Under the pieces are notes generated by a model. It was not told the origin of the DNA. It saw only the letters and a program-made list of their open reading frames with translations, and did no database searches. Shown piece after piece: positions 7,809 to 16,688 of a stretch of DNA of 18,411 nt. This DNA comes from Penaeus vannamei. Its lineage: Eukaryota; Arthropoda; Malacostraca; Decapoda; Penaeidae. Position numbers and translations under genes: made by a program. Where the stretch lies: the NCBI RefSeq assembly GCF_042767895.1, contig NC_091578.1, positions 11,192,155 to 11,210,565 on the forward strand. Reading direction: 5' to 3'. Each line of letters opens with the position of its first letter. The first letter of the stretch is position 1.

Positions 7809-10800
7809 AATGGGCAGCCGATTGACCTTGTTCCCAGAGAAAATGGGCAGCCGATTGACCTTGTTCCCAGAGAAAATGGGCAGCCGATTGACCTTGTACT
7901 CAGAGAAAATTGGCAGCCGATTGACCTTGTACTGAGAAAATGGACAGCCGATTGACCTTGTACCCAGAGAAAATGGGCAGCCGATTGACCTTGTACTCAG
8001 AGAAAATGGGCAGCCGATTGACCTCGTTCCCAGAGAAAATGGGCATCCGATTGACCTTGTTCCCAGAGAAAATGGGCAGCCGATTGACCTCGTTCCTTGA
8101 GAAAATGGGGAGCCGATTGACCTTGTTCCCAGAGAAAATGGGCAGCCGATTGACCTTGTTCCCAGAGAAAATGGGCAGCCGATTGACCTTGTACTCAGAG
8201 AAAATGGGCATCCGATTGACCTTGTACTGAGAAAATGGGGAGCCGATTGACCTTGTTCCCAGAGAAAATGGGCAGCCGATTGACCTTGTACTCAGAGAAA
8301 ATGGGCAGCCGATTGACCTTGTACCCAGAGAAAATGGGCAGCCGATTGACCTTGTTCCCAGAGAAAATGGACAGCCGATTGACCTCGTTCCCAGAGAAAA
8401 TGGGCAGCCGATTGACCTTGTTCCCAGAGAAAATGGGCAGCCGATTGACCTTGTTCCCAGAGAAAATGGGCAGCCTACTGGCCTTGTGCCCAGAGAAAAT
8501 GGGCAGCCGATTGACCTTGTTCCCACAGAAAATGGGCAGCCTACTGGCCTTGTACCCAGAGAAAATGGACAGCCGATTGACCTTGTTCCCAGAGAAAATG
8601 GGCAGCCGATTGACCTTGTTCCCAGAGAAAATGGGCAGCCTACTGGCCTTGTACCCAGAGAAAATGGGCAGCCGATTGACCTTGTTCCCAGAGAAAATGG
8701 GCAGCCGATTGACCTTGTTCCCAGAGAAAATGGGCAGCCTACTGGCCTTGTGCCCAGAGAAAATGGGCAGCCGATTGACCTTGTTCCCAGAGAAAATGGG
8801 CAGCCTACTGGCCTTGTACCCAGAGAAAATGGACAGCCGATTGACCTTGTACCCAGAGAAAATGGGCAGCCGATTGACCTTGTACCCAGAGAAAATGGGC
8901 AGCCGATTGACCTTGTTCCCAGAGAAAATGGGCAGCCTACTGGCCTTGTACCCAGAGAAAATGGGCAGCCGATTGACCTTGTACCCAGAGAAAATGGGCA
9001 GCCGATTGACCTTGTACCCAGAGAAAATGGGCAGCCGATTGACCTTGTTCCCAGAGAAAATGGGCAGCCTACTGGCCTTGTACCCAGAGAAAATGGGCAG
9101 CCGATTGACCTTGTACCCAGAGAAAATGGGCAGCCGATTGACCTTGTTCCCAGAGAAAATGGGCAGCCGATTGACCTTGTTCCCAGAGAAAATGGGCAGC
9201 CTACTGGCCTTGTACCCAGAGAAAATGGGCAGCTGATTGACCTTGTTCCCAGAGAAAATGGGCAGCCGATTGACCTTGTTCCCAGAGAAAATGGGCAGCC
9301 GATTGACCTTGTTCCCAGAGAAAATGGGCAGCCGATTGACCTTGTTCCCAGAGAAAATGGGCAGCCGATTGACCTTGTACCCAGAGAAAATGGGCAGCCG
9401 ATTGACCTTGTTCCCAGAGAAAATGGGCAGCCGATTGACCTTGTTCCCAGAGAAAATGGGCAGCCGATTGACCTTGTTCCCAGAGAAAATGGGCAGCCGA
9501 TTGACCTTGTTCCCAGAGAAAATGGGCAGCCGATTGACCTTGTTCCCAGAGAAAATGGGCAGCCTACTGGCCTTGTACCCAGAGAAAATGGGCAGCCGAT
9601 TGACCTTGTTCCCAGAGAAAATGGGCAGCCGATTGACCTTGTTCCCAGAGAAAATGGGCAGCCTACTGGCCTTGTACCCAGAGAAAATGGGCAGCCGATT
9701 GACCTTGTTCCCAGAGAAAATGGGCAGCCGATTGACCTTGTTCCCAGAGAAAATGGGCAGCCGATTGACCTTGTTCCCAGAGAAAATGGGCAGCCGATTG
9801 ACCTCGTTCCTAGAGAAAATGGGCAGCCGATTGACCTTGTACCCAGAGAAAATGGGCAGGCGATTGACCTCGTTCCTAGAGAAAATGGGCAGATGATTGA
9901 CCTTGTTCCCAGAGAAAATGGGCAGCCGATTGACCTTGTTCCCAGAGAAAATGGGCAGCCGATTGACCTCGTTCCTAGAGAAAATGGGCAGCCGATTGAC
10001 CTTCTTCCCAGAGAAAATGGGCAGCCGATTGACCTCGTTCCTAGAGAAAATGGGCAGATGATTGACCTTGTTCCCAGAGAAAATGGGCAGCCGATTGACC
10101 TTGTTCCCAGAGAAAATGGGCAGCCGATTGACCTCGTTCCTAGAGAAAATGGGCAGCCGACTGACCTTCTTCCCAGAGAAAATGGGCAGCCGATTGACCT
10201 CGTTCCTAGAGAAAATGGGCAGATGATTGACCTTGTTCCCAGAGAAAATGGGCAGCCGATTGACCTTGTACTCAGAGAAAATGGGCATCCGATTGACCTT
10301 GTACTGAGAAAATGGGGAGCCGATTGACCTTGTTCCCAGAGAAAATGGACAGCCGATTGACCTTGTACTCAGAGAAAATGGGCAGCCGATTGACCTTGTA
10401 CCCAGAGAAAATGGGCAGCCGATTGACCTCGTTCCCAGAGAAAATGGGCAGCCGATTGACCTTGTACTGAGAAAATGGGCAGCCGATTGACCTTGTTCCC
10501 AGAGAAAATGGGCAGCCGATTGACCTTGTACCCAGAGAAAATGGACAGCCGATTGACCTTGTACCCAGAGAAAATGGGCAGCCGATTGACCTTGTTCCCA
10601 GAGAAAATGGGCAGCCGATTGACCTTGTACCCAGAGAAAATGGGCAGCCGATTGACCTTGTTCCCAGAGAAAATGGGCAGCCGATTGACCTTGTACTCAG
10701 AGAAAATGGGCAGCCGATTGACCTTGTACTCAGAGAAAATGGGCAGCCGATTGACCTCGTTCCCAGAGAAAATGGGCATCCGATTGACCTTGTTCCCAGA

Positions 10801-13566
10801 GAAAATGGGCAGCCGATTGACCTCGTTCCTTGAGAAAATGGGGAGCCGATTGACCTTGTTCCCAGAGAAAATGGGCAGCCGATTGACCTTGTTCCCAGAG
10901 AAAATGGGCAGCCGATTGACCTTGTACTCAGAGAAAATGGGCATCCGATTGACCTTGTACTGAGAAAATGGGGAGCCGATTGACCTTGTTCCCAGAGAAA
11001 ATGGGCAGCCGATTGACCTTGTACTCAGAGAAAATGGGCAGCCGATTGACCTTGTACCCAGAGAAAATGGGCAGCCGATTGACCTTGTTCCCAGAGAAAA
11101 TGGACAGCCGATTGACCTCGTTCCCAGAGAAAATGGGCAGCCGATTGACCTTGTTCCCAGAGAAAATGGGCAGCCGATTGACCTTGTTCCCAGAGAAAAT
11201 GGGCAGCCTACTGGCCTTGTGCCCAGAGAAAATGGGCAGCCGATTGACCTTGTTCCCACAGAAAATGGGCAGCCTACTGGCCTTGTACCCAGAGAAAATG
11301 GACAGCCGATTGACCTTGTTCCCAGAGAAAATGGGCAGCCGATTGACCTTGTTCCCAGAGAAAATGGGCAGCCTACTGGCCTTGTACCCAGAGAAAATGG
11401 GCAGCCGATTGACCTTGTTCCCAGAGAAAATGGGCAGCCGATTGACCTTGTTCCCAGAGAAAATGGGCAGCCTACTGGCCTTGTGCCCAGAGAAAATGGG
11501 CAGCCGATTGACCTTGTTCCCAGAGAAAATGGGCAGCCTACTGGCCTTGTACCCAGAGAAAATGGACAGCCGATTGACCTTGTACCCAGAGAAAATGGGC
11601 AGCCGATTGACCTTGTACCCAGAGAAAATGGGCAGCCGATTGACCTTGTTCCCAGAGAAAATGGGCAGCCTACTGGCCTTGTACCCAGAGAAAATGGGCA
11701 GCCGATTGACCTTGTACCCAGAGAAAATGGGCAGCCGATTGACCTTGTACCCAGAGAAAATGGGCAGCCGATTGACCTTGTTCCCAGAGAAAATGGGCAG
11801 CCTACTGGCCTTGTACCCAGAGAAAATGGGCAGCCGATTGACCTTGTACCCAGAGAAAATGGGCAGCCGATTGACCTTGTACCCAGAGAAAATGGGCAGC
11901 CGATTGACCTTGTTCCCAGAGAAAATGGGCAGCCTACTGGCCTTGTACCCAGAGAAAATGGGCAGCCGATTGACCTTGTACCCAGAGAAAATGGGCAGCC
12001 GATTGACCTTGTTCCCAGAGAAAATGGGCAGCCGATTGACCTTGTTCCCAGAGAAAATGGGCAGCCGATTGACCTTGTTCCCAGAGAAAATGGGCAGCCG
12101 ATTGACCTTGTACCCAGAGAAAATGGGCAGCCGATTGACCTTGTTCCCAGAGAAAATGGGCAGCCGATTGACCTTGTTCCCAGAGAAAATGGGCAGCCGA
12201 TTGACCTTGTTCCCAGAGAAAATGGGCAGCCGATTGACCTTGTTCCCAGAGAAAATGGGCAGCCGATTGACCTTGTTCCCAGAGAAAATGGGCAGCCTAC
12301 TGGCCTTGTACCCAGAGAAAATGGGCAGCCGATTGACCTTGTTCCCAGAGAAAATGGGCAGCCGATTGACCTTGTTCCCAGAGAAAATGGGCAGCCTACT
12401 GGCCTTGTACCCAGAGAAAATGGGCAGCTGATTGACCTTGTTCCCAGAGAAAATGGGCAGCCGATTGACCTTGTTCCCAGAGAAAATGGGCAGCCGATTG
12501 ACCTTGTTCCCAGAGAAAATGGGCAGCCGATTGACCTCGTTCCTAGAGAAAATGGGCAGCCGATTGACCTTGTACCCAGAGAAAATGGGCAGCCGATTGA
12601 CCTCGTTCCTAGAGAAAATGGGCAGATGATTGACCTTGTTCCCAGAGAAAATGGGCAGCCGATTGACCTTGTTCCCAGAGAAAATGGGCAGCCGATTGAC
12701 CTCGTTCCTAGAGAAAATGGGCAGCCGATTGACCTTCTTCCCAGAGAAAATGGGCAGCCGATTGACCTCGTTCCTAGAGAAAATGGGCAGATGATTGACC
12801 TTGTTCCCAGAGAAAATGGGCAGCCGATTGACCTTGTTCCCAGAGAAAATGGGCAGCCGATTGACCTCGTTCCTAGAGAAAATGGGCAGCCGACTGACCT
12901 TCTTCCCAGAGAAAATGGGCAGCCGATTGACCTCGTTCCTAGAGAAAATGGGCAGATGATTGACCTTGTTCCCAGAGAAAATGGGCAGCCGATTGACCTT
13001 GTACTCAGAGAAAATGGGCATCCGATTGACCTTGTACTGAGAAAATGGGGAGCCGATTGACCTTGTTCCCAGAGAAAATGGACAGCCGATTGACCTTGTA
13101 CTCAGAGAAAATGGGCAGCCGATTGACCTTGTACCCAGAGAAAATGGGCAGCCGATTGACCTCGTTCCCAGAGAAAATGGGCAGCCGATTGACCTTGTAC
13201 TGAGAAAATGGGCAGCCGATTGACCTTGTTCCCAGAGAAAATGGGCAGCCGATTGACCTTGTACCCAGAGAAAATGGACAGCCGATTGACCTTGTACCCA
13301 GAGAAAATGGGCAGCCGATTGACCTTGTTCCCAGAGAAAATGGGCAGCCGATTGACCTTGTACCCAGAGAAAATGGGCAGCCGATTGACCTTGTTCCCAG
13401 AGAAAATGGGCAGCCGATTGACCTTGTACTCAGAGAAAATGGGCAGCCGATTGACCTTGTACTCAGAGAAAATGGACAGCCGATTGACCTCGTTCCCAGA
13501 GAAAATGGGCAGCCGATTGACCTCGTTCCCAGAGAAAATGGGCAGCCGATTGACCTTGTACTGAGA
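7471..13566. other. Zone containing all ten 31-bp (2-bp deleted) units
   Basis: The string GTACTGAG in place of GTACTCAGAG starts at 7471, 7667, 7929, 8224, 10301, 10464, 10957, 13034, 13197 and 13558. All ten share the same breakpoint and the TTGTACTC background, and six of the ten follow a GGGCATCC unit, so they most likely descend from a single deletion spread by unequal exchange. None occurs in the first 117 or the last 147 units. Each shifts every reading frame by two bases. Confidence 0.92.
7965..13475. repeat. 2733-bp tandem higher-order duplication (83 units), two copies
   Basis: Sequence 7965-10742 matches 10698-13475 at a constant offset of 2733 bp (83 monomers carrying three 2-bp deletions). 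Landmarks keep the offset: CGTTCCTTGAG at 8091/10824, GTACTGAG at 8224/10957, 10301/13034 and 10464/13197, and TTCCCACAG near 8520/11253. I found five differences: 9148/11881, 9234/11967, 9247/11980, 9696/12429 and 9860/12593. Boundaries are the mismatches at 7964/10697 and 10743/13476. This is a very recent large tandem duplication, or an assembly duplication. Confidence 0.93.
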
Positions 13567-15294
13567 AAATGGGCAGCCGATTGACCTTGTTCCCAGAGAA
13601 AATGGGCAGCCGATTGACCTTGTACCCATAGAAAATGGGCAGCCGATTGACCTTGTACCCAGAGAAAATGGGCAGCCGATTGACCTTGTACCCAGAGAAA
13701 ATGGGCAGCCGATTGACCTTGTACCCAGAGAAAATGGGCAGCCGATTGACCTTGTGCCCAGAGAAAATGGGCAGCCGATTGACCTTGTACCCAGAGAAAA
13801 TGGGCAGCCGATTGACCTTGTGCCCAGAGAAAATGGGCAGCCGATTGACCTTGTACTCAGAGAAAATGGGCAGCCGATTGACCTTGTACCCAGAGAAAAT
13901 GGGCAGCCGATTGACCTTGTACCCAGAGAAAATGGACAGCCGATTGACCGTGTACCCAGAGAAAATGGGCAGCCGATTGACCTTGTACTCAGAGAAAATG
14001 GGCAGCCGATTGACCTTGTACCCAGAGAAAATGGACAGCCGATTGACCGTGTACCCAGAGAAAATGGGCAGCCGATTGACCTTGTACCCAGAGAAAATGG
14101 GCAGCCGATTGACCTTGTTCCCAGAGAAAATGGGCAGCCGATTGACCTTGTTCCCAGAGAAAATGGGCAGCCGATTGACCTTGTTCCCAGAGAAAATGGG
14201 CAGCCGATTGACCTTGTTCCCAGAGAAAATGGGCAGCCGATTGACCTTGTACCCAGAGAAAATGGGCAGCCGATTGACCTTGTACCCAGAGAAAATGGGC
14301 AGCCGATTGACCTTGTTCCCAGAGAAAATGGGCAGCCGATTGACCTTGTACTCAGAGAAAATGGGCAGCCGATTGACCTTGTACCCAGAGAAAATGGGCA
14401 GCCGATTGACCTTGTTCCCAGAGAAAATGGGCAGCCGATTGACCTTGTTCCCAGAGAAAATGGGCAGCCGATTGACCTTGTTCCCAGAGAAAATGGGCAG
14501 CCGACTGGCCTTGTGCCCAGAGAAAATGGGCAGCCGATTGACCTTGTTCCCAGAGAAAATGGGCAGCCGATTGACCTCGTTCCCAGAGAAAATGGGCAGC
14601 CGATTGACCTCGTTCCCAGAGAAAATGGGCAGCCGATTGACCTTGTTCCCAGAGAAAATGGGCAGCCGATTGACCTTGTTCCCAGAGAAAATGGGCAGCC
14701 GATTGACCTTGTTCCCAGAGAAAATGGGCAGCCGATTGACCTTGTACTCAGAGAAAATGGGCAGCCGATTGACCTTGTACCCAGAGAAAATGGGCAGCCG
14801 ATTGACCGTGTACCCAGAGAAAATGGGCAGCCGATTGACCTTGTACCCAGAGAAAATGGACAGCCGATTGACCTTGTTCCCAGAGAAAATGGGCAGCCGA
14901 TTGACCTTGTACTCAGAGAAAATGGGCAGCCGATTGACCTTGTACCCAGAGAAAATGGGCAGCCGATTGACCGTGTACCCAGAGAAAATGGGCAGCCGAT
15001 TGACCTTGTTCCCGGAGAAAATGGGCAGCCGATTGACCTTGTACTCAGAGAAAATGGGCAGCCGATTGACCTTGTACCCAGAGAAAATGGACAGCCGATT
15101 GACCTTGTACCCAGAGAAAATGGGCAGCCGATTGACCTTGTTCCCAGAGAAAATGGGCAGCCGATTGACCTTGTTCCCAGAGAAAATGGGCAGCCGATTG
15201 ACCTTGTTCCCAGAGAAAATGGGCAGCCGATTGACCTTGTTCCCAGAGAAAATGGGCAGCCGATTGACCTTGTACCCAGAGAAAATGGGCAGCT
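13558..15294. repeat. Array domain rich in TTGTACC/TTGTACTC units
   Basis: After the last 31-bp unit, TTGTACC and TTGTACTC units become frequent, with the ACCGTGTACC variant at about 13948, 14047, 14806 and 14971. GGACAG is sporadic and CCTACTGGCC is absent. A hybrid CCGACTGGCC unit lies at 14501. The 165-bp higher-order repeat at 14696-15009 is inside this domain. Confidence 0.7.
14696..15009. repeat. 165-bp higher-order repeat (5 units), about 1.9 copies
   Basis: The order TTGTACTC, TTGTACC, ACCGTGTACC, with landmarks at 14748/14913 (ACTC) and 14808/14973 (CCGTG), repeats at a 165-bp offset. It ends where GTACC (14845) faces GTTCC (15010), and begins after the GGACAG substitution at 14860 that lacks a partner at 14695. 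Confidence 0.85.
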
Positions 15295-16029
15295 GATTGA
15301 CCTTGTTCCCAGAGAAAATGGGCAGCCGATTGACCTTGTTCCCAGAGAAAATGGGCAGCCGATTGACCTTGTTCCCAGAGAAAATGGGCAGCCGATTGAC
15401 CTTGTTCCCAGAGAAAATGGGCAGCCGATTGACCTTGTTCCCAGAGAAAATGGGCAGCCGATTGACCTTGTTCCCAGAGAAAATGGGCAGCCGATTGACC
15501 TTGTTCCCAGAGAAAATGGGCAGCCGATTGACCTTGTTCCCAGAGAAAATGGGCAGCCGATTGACCTTGTTCCCAGAGAAAATGGGCAGCCGATTGACCT
15601 TGTTCCCAGAGAAAATGGGCAGCCGATTGACCTTGTTCCCAGAGAAAATGGGCAGCCGATTGACCTTGTTCCCAGAGAAAATGGGCAGCCGATTGACCTT
15701 GTTCCCAGAGAAAATGGGCAGCCGATTGACCTTGTTCCCAGAGAAAATGGGCAGCCGATTGACCTTGTTCCCAGAGAAAATGGGCAGCCGATTGACCTTG
15801 TTCCCAGAGAAAATGGGCAGCCGATTGACCTTGTTCCCAGAGAAAATGGGCAGCCGATTGACCTTGTTCCCAGAGAAAATGGGCAGCCGATTGACCTTGT
15901 TCCCAGAGAAAATGGGCAGCCGATTGACCTTGTTCCCAGAGAAAATGGGCAGCCGATTGACCTTGTTCCCAGAGAAAATGGGCAGCCGATTGACCTTGTT
16001 CCCAGAGAAAATGGGCAGCCGATTGACCT
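15295..16029. repeat. Perfectly homogeneous block of about 22 consensus units
   Basis: From just after the CAGCTG variant (T at 15294) to the C at 16030 (CTCGTTCC), every base repeats the base 33 positions earlier, giving 735 bp of unvaried consensus. The sequence at 15301-15360 is identical to that at 15961-16020, twenty units later. It is the longest invariant run in the window and contrasts with the mosaics on both sides. Confidence 0.92.
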
Positions 16030-16516
16030 CGTTCCCAGAGAAAATGGGCAGCCGATTGACCTTGTTCCCAGAGAAAATGGGCAGCCGATTGACCTTGTTC
16101 CCAGAGAAAATGGGCAGCCGATTGACCTTGTTCCCAGAGAAAATGGGCAGCCGACTGGCCTTGTGCCCAGAGAAAATGGGCAGCCGATTGACCTTGTTCC
16201 CAGAGAAAATGGGCAGCCGATTGACCTTGTACCCAGAGAAAATGGGCAGCCGATTGACCTTGTACCCAGAGAAAATGGGCAGCCGATTGACCTTGTACCC
16301 AGAGAAAATGGGCAGCCGATTGACCTCGTTCCCAGAGAAAATGGGCAGCCGATTGACCTTGTACCCAGAGAAAATGGGCAGCCGATTGACCTTGTTCCCA
16401 GAGAAAATGGGCAGCCGATTGACCTTGTACCCAGAGAAAATGGGCAGCCGATTGACCTTGTACCCAGAGAAAATGGGCAGCCGATTGACCTCGTTCCCAG
16501 AGAAAATGGGCAGCCG

Positions 16517-16688
16517 ATTGACCTTGTTCCCGGAGAAAATGGGCAGCCGATTGACCTCGTTCCCAGAGAAAATGGGCAGCCTATTGACCTTGTTCCCGGA
16601 GAAAATGGGCAGCCGATTGACCTCGTTCCCAGAGAAAATGGGCAGCCTATTGACCTTGTTCCCGGAGAAAATGGGCAGCCGATTGACC
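16517..16688. repeat. 66-bp dimeric higher-order repeat, about 2.6 copies
   Basis: Alternating units TTGTTCCCGGAG and CTCGTTCCCAGAG with CAGCCTATTGACC repeat every two monomers (CCTATTG at 16580 and 16646). The run breaks at 16689, where ACCGTG replaces ACCTCG. One more CCTATTG unit with the same neighbours occurs at 17042, so the dimer block was partly copied elsewhere. Confidence 0.85.
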
